Origin: Lingula anatina
Lineage: Eukaryota > Brachiopoda > Lingulata > Lingulida > Lingulidae
Length of the DNA stretch: 64,000 nucleotides
Assembly (NCBI RefSeq): GCF_001039355.2
Contig: NW_019775414.1
Span: 786,572 to 850,571, forward strand
Reading direction: 5' to 3'
Part shown: positions 1-14,400 of the stretch, one piece after another
How positions within the stretch are numbered: position 1 is the first letter of the stretch
How the letters are laid out: each line of letters begins with the position of its first letter
Made by a program: the position numbers and the translations under genes
The notes under the pieces: model-generated
What the model saw: the letters and a program-made list of their open reading frames with translations, nothing else
What the model was told of the DNA's origin: nothing
Databases searched by the model: none

Positions 1-2014
1 AAGTGGGCCCCACATATCTGTATGCCCGGCCTCACCACGCACAAATAAACACAGGGCAAAAACTCGACGGCTTTATTCAAGAGGTTTGAGCTAGATTTCG
101 AACTGGATCAAATGTTCATTTCTTAAAACAATGCCTATTTCTCCTTTGAAGTCTTGGTCACCTGATCCCCTCAACGATCAATCAAAAATCCGAATTTTTT
201 CACATGAGAGAATCTCGACACTCTGTAAATATCTGGATGTAATTTTGGGTAATTGACTTGCCTAGTAGGTTGAGTGATAAGAACGGACTGAATTAAGATT
301 TTCGCCGTCCACAAGCTTCCAATAATATACATATTTAAATAAGTTTTGTTTTATTATGATAAGCTGTGCCTTTTTCAATAAGTCTTAAAATGTTCTGATT
401 TGATTTCTATATGCCAATTTAAATCTCGTTTTATTTATTTTATATCTCTAGTTTTATAGGCTTGATCCACATCATGAAAGGTGATCAAAATTTTTGATTG
501 ACCCACGCATGTGTGTCTGATCAACTCCGAGAACGTAAGCATAATTAACGGACAAGACAGTCTTAAGATCAGATCACCGTGAGAACCCCCGGACAGGGTA
601 GATTTCGCCCAGATTAATACAAAATCGGTTACGGACGAATAGCTTTTAATTCCGAAACAGTATGTTGTCATCTCTCTTGATACCAAAACACAGGTAAATT
701 GAACGCTACAACCTGTCATGATCAGTCATCTTCCTAATCTAATATTATAAAATATTTATCTGGTTTAATAAGCGCCCCACTACGTTATTACATCTTATCG
801 AGAAATGAAATCATTGATACTATGAAACCACAGACAGGTAGTTTCTCACCTCCCCCAGTTAATTATCCCTTCCAACCTCGGGATATTTCTCTAACACCCG
901 GGCACCACATTGTTGTTTCCATGTACGCTAATGATATCAAATATTTTCTTACAACCAAATAATTCAGAGTTATCAAATAAAAGTTGTGTACAAAAAAGAA
1001 AATGGCCGCTTCCTGTCAGTTAAAGGGTTCTTTCGATAGCGTCTGCGTGTGCCTTTATCGTTCCGATTATTTGCCTGCCTAAATTATAATAATTTTGAAT
1101 CGTAGGGAGTACAAGACTTAAACAGCGAAGAAGCAAAGAAGGAAAATACAACTTCTCCTACTTTCTGACATGATGCCATGTAACATCACACTTCATGCAA
1201 TTAGTGAAAATAACACAAAATGAAAGGAATATAAAACCATGTTTTTCTTCGGATTTCATGGATATTGCATGCGACATAAGACGCGTGGTCTACCTCAAAT
1301 TATTCTCCGTTGAATCGAATCGTGTTTATAAGTTTATACAGAGTAGGGAAATCAGTAAGAATTGAATATTTTTAATTGAGGGGATTCAAATAACAACTAG
1401 TTCAATTCAACAATTACTTCTCCCTTGCTGCTGACAGAATTAATCAGACTTTTAGCCTAACAACGTCGCACCACCACTCGCACTTTTTTCGTACACAGAG
1501 ACTGTATTTTAACCCTATCAGATAAAAAGGAAAATATCCATAAATAAGACACCTTGGAGTTTTTTTGAGGTCAAAGGCATGGAGCGGCCATATTGAATTC
1601 CTGCATAGATATTTTTTGTTCTTGGTTATCTTCAGACAAGTTCACAGCCAAGAAACTATTTTTATTCGCCGAGGTCTGAAGTTACACAAGTTGGTATGGA
1701 AGGGGGTGAGGGCTGGAGTTAAAAATTACTCCACTTTCATCCACTGAAGTCACTCCAATCTGGGCACTTAAAGCTACATATATCCAACAATTCAAGGGTA
1801 GTTTTCTAATACATATGGTTGTCTTCTTTTAAGAGGGTTTTTTTTCCAAATTTACTAATTTTTACGGCATTTTTTGTGTGTTAAGTAACAGTTTGGGAAA
1901 CCATTCTTTAAGTGTCCTTTTTTCATACCGGAGCAATCAAAATAAAAAAATCTAGAAGCATGACCTACATGAATAAATATCAGCTGCAAAATAATAATAA
2001 AATCCCCGTCTTAC
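1..2014. other. AP-2 intron, left part
   Basis: Sequence downstream of the AP-2 transactivation exon, towards the unseen third exon. I found no segment resembling the short AP-2 exon 3 or the DNA-binding exons and no other gene. Open frames here (for example 435-719 minus) look random. Confidence 0.7.
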
Positions 2015-2467
2015 CTGTCCATCCTCGATTCCCAACATGGAGGATCCATGAAGACTGAGAGCTGTTTCCTGGTCTAGGCCGTGTGTATGAGCTCCGTGAA
2101 GGTCGGGCCGGGGTACGGTGTGTCCACTGTACAGCCTGCGGTCGTAGGGTCCCGGCAGGGCGGGGTGCATTTGTGAGAGCGGGTCATCCCGCCGTAGTAC
2201 ACTCCTGGAGTCTTGGAGCTGTGGGTACTGGTGGTGTGGTTGAAAACTGTTGGCGAAGTGAGAGTAAGGGTCTGCTGCATTCACGGCATGGTGATGGAAG
2301 TCCTGTTGTGGCGGTAGGTTGTGGTAGGGTGGTGGAAAGTAAGGCGGTTGGAAGTCCGTGCTGGGGTTGTGTGAGAGACGGGGAGCCGTGGAGAAAGATG
2401 AAGATCCTACGGAGCTCACCCCCAGCTGTGCTAAACTGGTGTGAGCCACAAAGTCGGTTCGCCTGTC
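2015..2467 (-). CDS. AP-2 transactivation exon (exon 2)
   Basis: Internal exon of the AP-2 gene. Acceptor TATAG lies just above 2,467 and donor CAG/GTAAG just below 2,015; both ends are phase 0, giving 151 codons. The protein is rich in Pro, His, Ser and Tyr, with QPPYFPPPY about 35-45 codons in, then DPYSHF, also seen in vertebrate AP-2 (DPYSHV). The exon is clearly richer in GC than its surroundings. Long open frames on the opposite strand (2,083-2,565) are shadows of this composition. Confidence 0.93.
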
Positions 2468-5400
2468 CTATAAAACAGAAACAAAAACACAACGTGAAAT
2501 TTACCATCGATTGCCAAATAGCCCCCCGAAACAAAACAACAGCAATCTATTATGAGGACCACTAAAGTAGTCTTAATTTGGATCTATGTATGTTGTTGGC
2601 TGGAGGGCGGGCTGACCTACGTACCTCCATTGGCAAATGCATAACAACGATTGTTCAGATGATACAGATACAACCCCTCCGAGAATCCTCTGTATTTAGC
2701 TGTAGGTTCAGACTGGCTGAGTGCCGCAGGGCGTGCAAGGCGGACCGTAAGGGCACGGACGGCAAAAAGGCTACGCAAGGCCAACCCGTGACTCAATGAA
2801 TGACATACGATATTTACACAAACACATCAGAATCGATTCAATCAAACAGTACGCGGGAAAGAAGCCCGACTATCCTCCTAGTTAGTAGACGATGGTAAGC
2901 TGAAATAGCATCAAGTCCTGCCTCTCCCAGCCTTCAACCCTATCTCAGTGGCTGCGCTTTAACAGCGACACAAGCGTGCTGTGCTAAGACAGGAAACAAG
3001 GCCTACTCGTTAAGTGTCGCGTTCAGCCGTAGAACGTCATCACCAAGTGGCTATCAATATGCACACGACGACAGGCAACGTACGTGTCTGCCACTCGGTG
3101 CTCATCCAGCATTGGACAAATACCAAAAAAACCTACACTACCTGACATAACTAAAAACCTGGATCCCCATAAAATCCAGCCTCCACCAGGCCATACAGTT
3201 TTAATAGACTAAGGACCCCTCCTAAGGCCAAAGAAATGTTCGATCCCTGGGGCCGTATATACTGTATTCCTTACACGTGGGTGATTATGCATTGTAAACT
3301 GCACGGTTGTGTTAAGAAACTACAGCTACAGAATCCTTGTGAAAGTAAATACACTATTTTTTAAACGTGCCATCAACAAACCATCGACCATCGATGGGAA
3401 ACACGCGAGAAAGAACAAATTTGTGAGTAAAACAGGAAATCATTTAATTGATTAAACGCGCTTTCAAATGGCGCGGTTCGCATAGAAGTAAATGATAAAG
3501 AACGCTTTCAACGAAATGTAAACAATTATGTTTAAAGAACGCCAAAGAAATCTTAATTGAACGTCTTCTTACTACTCCCAATTAAAATTAAATCAAAAGT
3601 ATTGAAAATCACGTTAGCTAAAACAGCACCGAGTCCATTTGAAATGATCAGGAGCTATTTAATACAGTATAACCAATACCTTACACCAACAAGACTCGTG
3701 TATCAATACTTATTTGTCTTAGAGCTATAACGCCGGCTAAAACCTTATCAATATTGGAACGGTGTGATCTGACCTCTGTGGCACCGTAGGCTCCGAACGC
3801 CGAGGGCATCTCGGACGCAAAGATCTCTTTTTTCGGCGAATCCAATTGGCCGTCCTGGAGCAGTCGGTTCTTGTATGCTGCCGCGGCGAGGGAGAGTGGG
3901 GTATCTGACGTCGCGATCGGGCTCAGCTGGGCCATGGTACACCGCGCTTTTCACCTCTCGCTGGCTGACAATATACTAAAGCACTGACGTTAAGCAACGG
4001 AGTGGGCCAACACGCTTGTAGTAAAGTACTGTCCAATCTCCAGGAGCTCTTGGTTTCAAATAACCCGTGGCTATGTTGTCCTTAGCTTTCAAACGCGACT
4101 GATAATTGCCAATGGCGTAATTGTGTGGTTCTGGTCTTTTCAACCACTTATTTTCTGATAGTTAATTGTAATCAGTGCGATCTGTTCGCTTTTAATACTG
4201 CCCCTGGCTACGTGTTACACAATAGAGTAAGCCGCGATCGTCCGTTCTGTGATGTGTCTATTGTCCCCTCAATTGTCCACTACTGGTCGAGGAAGTGGTT
4301 CTTGGACCATTTAGCACACTTATAACACATTCCCCGGCCGGTAATGTTTGACACAGCGGTAACACTTTGATCATGATATACACCTTTTCTAAATAAATTC
4401 AGGGTCTTCCCTGAATCATCAAGGGAGAAGCACAAAGCAGGTAGTGCCTAATTAACCTCAAAGCGACGCGCACCAGTTTACTGTCCCTTATTAAGTGAAA
4501 GTACAGCACAAGTCATATATATATATAAACAACACCTTCAAGTACCTGGTTATTCAATGGAGTTCTACGGTAGGGCATCTTTGAAACAACAAGACAGAGA
4601 AAAACGGGGCGATGCCCGCGCCCTCTGATGATAGAAATGAAAATTAATGAGTTCGGGTTTCTTTATCAAATGGAGATTTTAAGTCGATGCGGTTGCGCAC
4701 GTGTGGAAATTACGTTATTGTGATTGGCCGAATGATATATGGGGGTACACATTTCGCGTTTATTTGATAATTGTGTCAGTAAACAAAGATCGCGGGTTTA
4801 ATGAACTGCTTAACAGTTCATTCTGCACCAATCGAACGTCTGCATCAAAAACTATTACGACATTCAAAAGTCAGAGACTTCGGAACGTGATCCGGAGGAT
4901 AGAAAAGTTGTTGATTTTATTTCAATTATCGTACAGTATAAAGCGTAATTTGTCAGCCGCAAAAAGCTCAGGTGGCAGTTTCTGTTAAGTCTACGTGAAG
5001 TGGACAATCAGTTAAGTCTTTAGCTTACTTTATTTGCGGTCTGATTGAGCCTTTAATAGATGCAGTAGCCCCATGCGGAGTAGCACAGTATCATATAAAT
5101 CCAGCACTTACTATGAAGACGTAAAGCGTACTCAAGCAGACTGGGGTACTTTTTATCTACAGGGCATCTCTATGTTACAATAACATAGCTAAAATTGCAC
5201 TCAGTTCCCGAAAATTTTCTAGGCCAAGAAGTGAAAATTTAGTTTGAAAACTCAATGAAAAAAATGTGGAAAAAGTTAACATTTTGCACAAGCTCTTTTC
5301 AGTCCATTTCGTAATACGTCCTGGCGTTCTTGATAAATTGACGCAAGAGGCGTTTAATTGGACATAACAGACTGCAAAATCCGCCAAAATCTCACCTTTA

Positions 5401-8400
5401 CTCTTCCATTTTATATGTGTTATTTTCTTTGAAGAGAGGCATCGTGTGCGTTCTCCTCGAATTGTTTACGGGAGGTACAAATTCCCTTTAATTACTGATG
5501 TAAGAAGACACCAATATTTATAAATAAATGGCTGGGAGGGGATTCGATAGCTTTGAAATGCGGACTACTACATATGGGAACTACACATGGGAAGACGGCA
5601 GGCATGTGACTTTCATAACGCTCTCGCCGAGACCCTGCATGTGACACAGTTTGACAGCTCGAAACATATTACTAATAAGTCCTTCGCATGCAACTTAATA
5701 AATCTTCTTATTTGACAGTCGTGAAATGCGGTGGGTTGGGAAATTGCAGCGGCGTATGTTTAGGTACATCATAACTCATACCTTGACGTAGATTGACGGA
5801 AATAAACGAATACCATCGACCTTATCTGGTCAGATCTCGTTCTTCTCCTTCAGGCAATGAGGATCCGTAGGACCATATATTTTCCTTTAATTATTCAATT
5901 GTTGTTTGTTTTGCTGGTCCTTCAAATCTATTCACGTTTGTCTATTTTTTCTTTGCTTTAGCTGCAGTGTTTTAGAAGTTCTTTAAAATTGTGAATTGTC
6001 CAAACTCCTATATCAACCGACACATACTCTACAGCCGGCGGGGTAGACACACATAGCACACACAAGTACGTTTACAAGGCACAAACTTGTGTACAACACA
6101 ACTGACTTTCGCTATAATTTAGTAAATTCCCTGTTCAAATTAGACGTACGACTCGATCAAATATTTGTTGGGGCAAACGGATTGACACAGTAAATGAACA
6201 AGCGTAATGTAATAATTCCTTTACCATATGTGGAATTTTTTTCTTTAAAAAAAAGGTGGATTTTTACGTACCTCAGTGTTGATCGGCATGGTGTCAACTG
6301 TTACCCGGATGAAGTTTGGTAAATAACTTATTTATAACACGTGAAAAGCACCACACTTTGTTTCATCAAGAAATCAGTTAATTTGAACCGTCTTAATGTA
6401 CACAAATTGAAAAGAAAAAAACTAGTTGCGTCACAAAAAAAAAGTCGAGTCAGGCGGTCCTCGTTAGCACCCATGTAATTGTACATATGAAAAGATGAAC
6501 ATGAAGATAAACACCATCTCATCCTTATAATATCGTTATCAGACGGATGTTAACCTGGTACCTTTATGAGTTAACTACCTCCGTCCTTGTTCATCTCAAT
6601 TCAGTGTAAAAACCACTGGCTGATAAGGCACCGTAATAAAGGATAATAACTGGTGGTGGGTTGATAACAAGCCTCGCCCGCCACACCCTTTGTTTCGTCA
6701 CATTAACCCGTATATTCTTTTATATCATATACGCGTATACTTGGGGTTTTCCGGTAAAAAGAGCCTTGTGTATGGCGAACGTGAAATAAAAAAATGCGGT
6801 GGCGAATAAGCAGGTGCTATGCGGACTTTTTCAGCGGCTCGGGCTGCCCCGCTGTTGTCTTAGCAATTACTTTCGCCAAACATCTTAATTAGTTAAGTCA
6901 GCGTTGGTATCATGGTGACGGGGTGGAAAAATCGAAATACCTGCGACATGACAAAACCTCCCCACGCAAACCACAGGGAAATAAGAAGTTCTTGATGTCA
7001 ATCAGCGGACAACACACGTTTTATAAGGTGATTAACAATTTGGTGCTATACATTTTAATTAGTCAATAAACATAATCGGCCAATCGGATGGGATCTAAAG
7101 GATTCTTACGATAAACAATCGCGATAATAGAGAGGTGAAACAATAAATAATTAATAGCGCACGCGGGATGTTTTGGCTCCCGTTGGATTAGGCCACCCTC
7201 CCCGTGGTAGAATCTATTGTTTGTCTTCTGTTTACTCCACTTAAGGGAGTAGTCTTCTTAGATCAAGGGTTCGATCCTTCGCTTTGTCAAATCGCCCGCA
7301 CTTTTCACGCTATCTTGTTGCAAATAAAGCAGACAAGCAATCGCTATTGGAAGGCTTTTACAGGATTAGACTGTTTGCAAAGGGGTCTTAATAATCTAAA
7401 TAATCTCAAATCTCTTGTGAAACAATTTTGGACGCACTGTGTTCCCCTTTGCTCACCCCAACCGCCCATTGTTAGTAGCTACTGGAGTTGAAATCTACGA
7501 CTATCTCTATTTAAGTGGTTATGACGACTGCGTCTCAACACACAGCCTGGTTTACCACTGACAGTTATTTTCTTCATGACAATAGCTATTATAATAACCC
7601 AGACTCGATGGCGCTGTATATCAATACGGGACCAAACATCTCTTGCTAAGCGATTCTGCTCCTTTTCCAAAATTAAAACAACGATTGACGGCATTATAAC
7701 GCGGCCACATGTTGTTTTCACGCATTTGCACATTAATTCGCAATCGTGGTCGCTTGGAATAATATATGATTGGGTTATGACGGATGTTGGCAGAGTGAAA
7801 GTAGATATTTGAGCAGTTTCTTCGCCGTCCGTCTAATGTTCATAATGTCTCCAGTAGGTAAATAGAACATAAGTTTAACAGCAAACTTATTTGAGCTTCC
7901 CGTGCCATTTTGCTTTCAATTTTTGAATTAGCAATTGGTATTTACCAGCAAAACGGCGCTTCACCTAACCCTAACCTACACGTCTATTGTATATTTCGCA
8001 TGAATGTATTTAATTTACAAAATTATTCAAAATATTGACTTTGAGGTGAAAGGGCGTGATTTTTCGTTGCCCATTGACTTTTACGCGATCCAGTGACAAA
8101 CGTGCCATTATTCTACCCACCTAATGGAATGGTTTTCTTTTTCTTTTCATTAAACAACAAAACGTGTCTACTTTCCAGGTATGATGGTTATATTCTCTTT
8201 TATCCCAGACAACAAAACAATTTGTTAAAATTCCGATCCATTTTTTTCTAACCAAACTTAAAGTAGTTTTACTTATAAAGTACACATCTATCTCTTTGAT
8301 GCACATGCATAGTTATAATAAAAGCAACAGTAGAAGATTCAGCTTTGTAATTTTACCTAATTGTCCCCTCTCATTAGGAAAAAATTGGTTGAGTTTACGT

Positions 8401-11400
8401 ATTGAACGCGAGTAAGCCCCGCCTCTCTTTCAAAGGCGCTAAACTTTAAATAGCCAATCAGTCAAAGGAAAGGTGGCTAGATGAATAGCAATACAGTGCA
8501 CATCCTCAGGCACAGTCTCACTATCTGTAGTGGGTTACTTTACTTCACAGTTTAATGAAAAGCTCTTTAAGTCAACTACACCGTTAGACCCCTTCCAAAC
8601 AAACAGTGGCCGATGAAAATGAAGACCAGTGGTCAGCGTGTCAGGAGTTGGTTTGAGCTAATTATCTCCGGCCAAGAGAAAGTTGACACGTCTACACCGA
8701 ATCAACACCGGTGACTACTGGATAAAGCGTATTGTCCAGCTTAGTTCAAGGTGTTTAGATTGGAATTAAACAAGCAAATATCCCTCTGGTGCGAAATTTA
8801 AAGATTCGCGTTCTTTGCTCTACATTTAATATGTGGGTGGTCACAAGGTCCACTCTGTCTCGACTGTTTGATGAGTTCGACGGGTTTGAAGACTAAATAT
8901 ACCCCCACCCCCTACATCTTCTATGTTGTGTCTGCATTAAAATTGAGTTAAGTGTACTAACTTGACACGAACAGTGCGCCTGCTCTATCCAACAAAAGGT
9001 CACCACCTTTTTACATATTTTTCAAAAATTATTTTGATGAAATAGAGTTTTGAAATCGTATATATATTGAAGTGAATGGTTAGTTAATCTTATGTCAAGA
9101 TAGATCTCAGATGGACAATGTGTATTTTTCTTTTATTATAACTAGATGCTTCTATTTCTCTTTTTCACACCATATATTTTTATCTCTGATTTTTTATTCT
9201 ATTTTTTATTTTTTTTTGTAAAACGAACAGCTCAAAAACTCAGATCCCGTTTTCCAAAAATACACAACAGTTTTGTTTTCGACGCTTAAAACTTTTTCAT
9301 CTGTGAAGTAATATAGCAGGTTAAATGCGTTGAACCGTGTCGCTCTTAGTAGATTCCCCGTATTTTGCAAATCAATAAGATGTCTCGACATTATTTAATA
9401 ACATTAAAGACGAACACAATATGGAAGTCTATCCTTTTTTTGCCCTCTTATGGAGCACAGTGGGTAAACGTATTAAATCCACGCCGAAGCCAAGCCAGGC
9501 GAACGTCTTTCTGCAGCAGCATCTGGCCCAATAATCTGTCCTTGGTTTTATATGGCCATCATCCCTTGTATCTCTTTATTCGCCTTCATTCGACTTGAAA
9601 AATACTTTACACCTAAATGATACGCGATACCTCGGCTGTCCACATGAATTTACTTTGTTGTAGAGTAGTTAAGGGAAAAATTGAAATCTCCACGTGAGGG
9701 AGATCTTATCGATTAATTTTTTCGCCCTTAAATTAAGCTATTAATTAACGGAATAAAGAGTGGTATGAATGCTGCTTTTGAAATTTGGTGTCAAATTTTC
9801 AAGTATTATCATTTTCAAAACATTCCAAAAATGATTTGAAAAACGACCAAACTTCACTGGTGGAAAATTGTTTCAGCCCATTTCAAACTGCATCATTGAA
9901 AAAAATTGAAGCACAGAAAAATACAAAAACAAACATTTCAAAATCAAAAATAAGAGTTGTTTCATTATGACAAGTTTGGTCTTTTTACTGAATCGCAAAC
10001 TGACAGGCATGGATCGCCCGAAGAAAACCGGGATGTGGTTGAAAAGCAATGGATTTCTTGAATATTCATGACCCCCAGTAAACAATGCTTGAAAAAAATC
10101 TTAAAGTATAATTTTTGAAGTTAAAATCGGCTGAGAAGACAAAAGCCCGCAGCTACGCATGGTATTTTACCAATTGGTAGCAGGCAGCCCTGTACACAGC
10201 TCAAGATCTGGAACCATGACGTTCTTTGCACCTGTAGTCGCTTCTTTGACCCCTCGACCTCTCTTCATGCAACCCACCCCGAGCCCTCAATGCCTGAACA
10301 ACTCTGCGACACAGTGTGAATTACCTTTTTTTACACCACACTTCACTCTCTATGGAAGCATTTACATAGTGCTGCAGACAATCTCTCTTTCAATCAACAG
10401 TCAAATTCATTTGGATACTAACCAAACTGACTTCGTAAATCAAATAAAACTTTGATAAATACAACATAAAATATAAAGTCCGGAAGTCGATCTTTTCTTT
10501 GCCTTCTTTTTAGGTTTATTTTCATAATTCTACATAATTTATGCGAGTGATTGCCCCGTTAGCAAACACCCAACATCTCAGCTTACAAGCCACACACCGC
10601 TGCGAATTTTTCACCAATGGTTGCAGAAAACGATATCAGATGACTTTGGTCGACTTCATAAATTGATTTCGTGCTTCTCACCATATATTTCTTGCACAGA
10701 TTTGGCTTTGCATATGGAATTCGTTATTTTAAAACCTTTTCTTTCTCCGTGTTGAGCCTAAGGTAAGTTTTTCGCTGTATCGTTTTGGCCATTAAAAGGT
10801 CGACAACACGTAACACGGCGGAGGCAAAATAAGCAAAACACTCTCAATCATTTTTTACATGTGAACATTTCTAGGTCAAAGTTACAGTTATAACACATCT
10901 TAAAACGTTTACAAATACGAAGTAAAAGAAAATAGTCCAGGACCAAGGTTCACGCGTATAATTATCAATAGACACTTGTTTTGAAAGGGTTTGGAACAAA
11001 ATCACATTTTTCTTTTTTTAGTATTTTCGCGCAATACGTATTGTGTTTTAGGGCTTTTTCACACTTTCAGTACGCATGCTTAGAAAGAGTAACGGTTCGA
11101 AGGTTCAAGTGAGTAATAATAGAATTGGATTTCAGTGATTATAGGTGGAAGAGAATCCCTTGAAGCAAGCGATCACCCTAACCTCTTGAAATGAGAAAAA
11201 TACAATAGCTTTGAAAATGCATTTCCTTCGTAATTGACCCTCAAATTTGTAACAAATTACTAGCATTTCCTTGTGGAATATGATGGATTGATGCAAAAGC
11301 ACTCATTACTACTTCTATTTCCGCTTAATTATGCGCTTGCGCAATTTTTTCATATTATTGTGTTATTTCACCAATAAAAATTACGCCAAATATACATTTT

Positions 11401-14400
11401 AAAATAGTTAAAATTTAATCTGATTTTCTATATCTAATTCAAAACCCTTTATGCCAATATTTCAATTTGTGCACTTGTGCATTTTTAAAACATCTGCTTT
11501 TTTCAGACATCTGTGTAATATTTAAAGTATTTTCATATACAAAAATGAATACATCTCATCCTCAGTGTACTGAAAAAATGCACTAGGCGACAGTCACAAC
11601 AAATTACTAAAACATGAGTTCAGAATGAAATATTCACAAAATAACAAAACACAATGCAAATAAAATTTCTATTATAAAAACTGCAGTTAGTGACATAAAT
11701 ACAAAGGTGAGGTGCGATTTGTGGAATTGATGGGGCTTTTTGTAAAAAAATCGTGTCCTGCGGTGAAAAGTACGACCAAGTGACTCAACGGAAGTGACGG
11801 GCAGGATTTTTGCAAACTTATAATTATGTAAAAATAAAAATGAATACTTTTTATCAACTCGCAGGTGGCCTGTGAAATAGTATGTGAAGCTATTTTGACA
11901 AGCAAAACCGCAGATTTCTACCATTGTGAGTTAATAATATAGCAAGATTGCCGCTATTTTCACAATGTTAATTCCATATAAGCTCAACAATCTTGCTGTT
12001 TTATATAGTTCATAAATTTATAAAAATATTTCTACTTAGAATTGTCAAATGAAATAAATAGTTGTGTGTTTTCCTAACGTTCATTCTGAATAATATCCGT
12101 CCAAAAGATGTAAAATTTAACATTAGTATCGCGGTATATCAATAAATAACATCAACCTACATGACTGATTTTCTGTAATATTATGAATCTCAAAATGTAT
12201 TTTTACAGGCTTTAAACAGGCAACTAGAGACCACGTACATTTTTGTGGAGTGTCGGATTTCGTTAAAAAAAGTATGATGAGCCCCAGCGTGTCATTAACA
12301 TAGCAATAGTGCTCCTACCAACACGTGTGATTAAGGATTGTTAAAAGTGTGCTACACCGGAATTGGCGGATATCGTATTAAGCGGCAGCGTCGCGCAACG
12401 CTGCGTTCCCCCATTAGTGTCGAAGACTTTAGGAGATGTGACAGCCAAGTCACTGCTGCTGACAGCTTGACACCGTGATTACTACAGTGACAAATTTCCA
12501 CCAAGTCCGTCACATGGGCACGACTGCAGAGACTTGCGTGAAAGAGTTGATTTTATCTGTCTGTCGATTTATATTTACCTCCCCTGTTTCTGACTGAAAG
12601 GTCTCTCTTTTCTGAAAAGAATTATTCTTCGCAAAACTATTCTCATGATCATTAAAACTTTAAATTCTCTTAATTTTTTTAATAGGGCTAGGTGATGCTT
12701 TTTTTTTTCTTTTATCGAGCCGAGTTTTCTAGTGGGGCAATGTGGTTAACATTCTACGTAAAAATGATTTTTTTTTTTCGAACAAAAATGATAATCATAT
12801 CTATATAGTTAAAAGTCCTCTAGCATACCAGTAGCTAAAAGTTCTTTAATATCTTTAAGCAACAGAATATGAAAGAAAAAAGACAGCAATTGCACCCAGT
12901 TCTGCACCTGGTATTTTTTCTCTGAATTTTCATATGTTCAAGTAACAGGAAATCAGTGACTCGCCTACTGCAGACACAAAGTGTGCTCGTGACCATTATT
13001 TCCTCAAATGCGTATAATTCATGTACAAGATGACAGCTTATTAAATCACATTTAAACAAAATAAAAATTACCACGTCTTAAATTAAAGGGCTATTCACAC
13101 CAGTGCACTTATATCTTCATTCTGATTTATCGATATTTAATTATTAGTAATTTAGGGAGAATGTGAAGATAGAAAAGAGAACATATTTCATCTACGACAA
13201 TCAAAGACTTTGAAAATTACATACACGCCTTTTATCTTGTCCGGGAACTTAACAAAGTGAATGATATATCATTAAAGAAATCGTTAAATGTAAACTCATG
13301 TCACACCCGCCCACTTAGTTAATATTGACTCTTATTGCATTAACGTTATGTCATGTTGTGTTACTCCTGTTTTGACTCGCGCCAGTTCTGTTACTCTATC
13401 TCCATAGAGCGCTGCGAGCACAGTAGAAATAATTTGTGGAGTGAAAACGAGCCCGTATCGTCCATAACGCCTTTCTTAAATATCACCCGTTGGTGTTAAA
13501 TGAGACATTAACCTCCCTATTTTTTTAATTTATTAAAATCTAATATCGATATGCATCTCTAAAGTAAGAGTAAGAATACGGCGTCCGCCGCGAGGCAGGT
13601 TACCGCTTCTTTTGAAGTGAAATTAAATTGAAATTTAGCTACGTGAAGACAAATAGTTGTCATACTAAAATTGCATTTACATTGAATATAGATTTCGACC
13701 GTGGTACCACAGTGCAACGTGATAGTGTCGTGCACCATAAGAATCTCTGGACTGAAAAGCCCCCACCTGGTTACTATACAAATCACCGACTGAGACTTTG
13801 AGTAATTACCTAATTGGGTTCGTCTAAAAAGAATAACAAGATATTACTTTGAGAAACTTAATCCTGTCTCAGATTGGGTGTTCATGAAATCTGCCCTAAT
13901 AAACTTTAAGATCACAAAGAAAATCGCTCGAGTACTTTCTCCGAGTTGGATTCAAAATTCAATATATACATCACTTTCCACACAACTATGAGATAACGAA
14001 CTTTCAAGTAACAATTTGCTCGAAAATAACACCGCCTCTACAGGCAGATGTTCGAGGTTCAAATACACAATAGTTTGTAGAGTAACTACACCAAAGTTTA
14101 TTCAAAAAGAACGTGAAAATTCTATAGAGTACTTTGTACGAATTGTGGTTATGTGGAATTAGTTACCGCGGTTGTTTGTATCACTTGAAAAACAGCAGGC
14201 TGAATAAATTGGTGTTTATTCTTTCATAAATAAGTCGACAGAATTTAGAATTTTCTCAGTCCTTAACGTGCTCTTCTGGCCAACAATGAGAGTTGAAGAG
14301 GGCCCGGGTGAATAGTCCAACAATTTTATTGATAATTTCGGTCATCAATGATCCAGTTTACGTGTACATTAAGGGCGCTGCTTGGGAATCGGTGTTAACG

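Noticed and set aside
2083-2565. 160-codon plus-strand frame
   Set aside because: Antisense shadow of the GC-rich AP-2 transactivation exon, whose minus-strand product is recognisable.
7204-7812. Open frames of 78-95 codons in the AP-2 intron
   Set aside because: No family resemblance, no splice-site context and AT-rich random-looking composition.
7964-7976. CCTAACCCTAACC telomere-like motif
   Set aside because: Only about two units and no subtelomeric context; expected by chance.
11941-11997. 10-bp inverted repeat AGCAAGATTG / CAATCTTGCT
   Set aside because: Weak extension of the stem beyond 10 pairs and a ~37-base loop; not convincing as a microRNA precursor or element.
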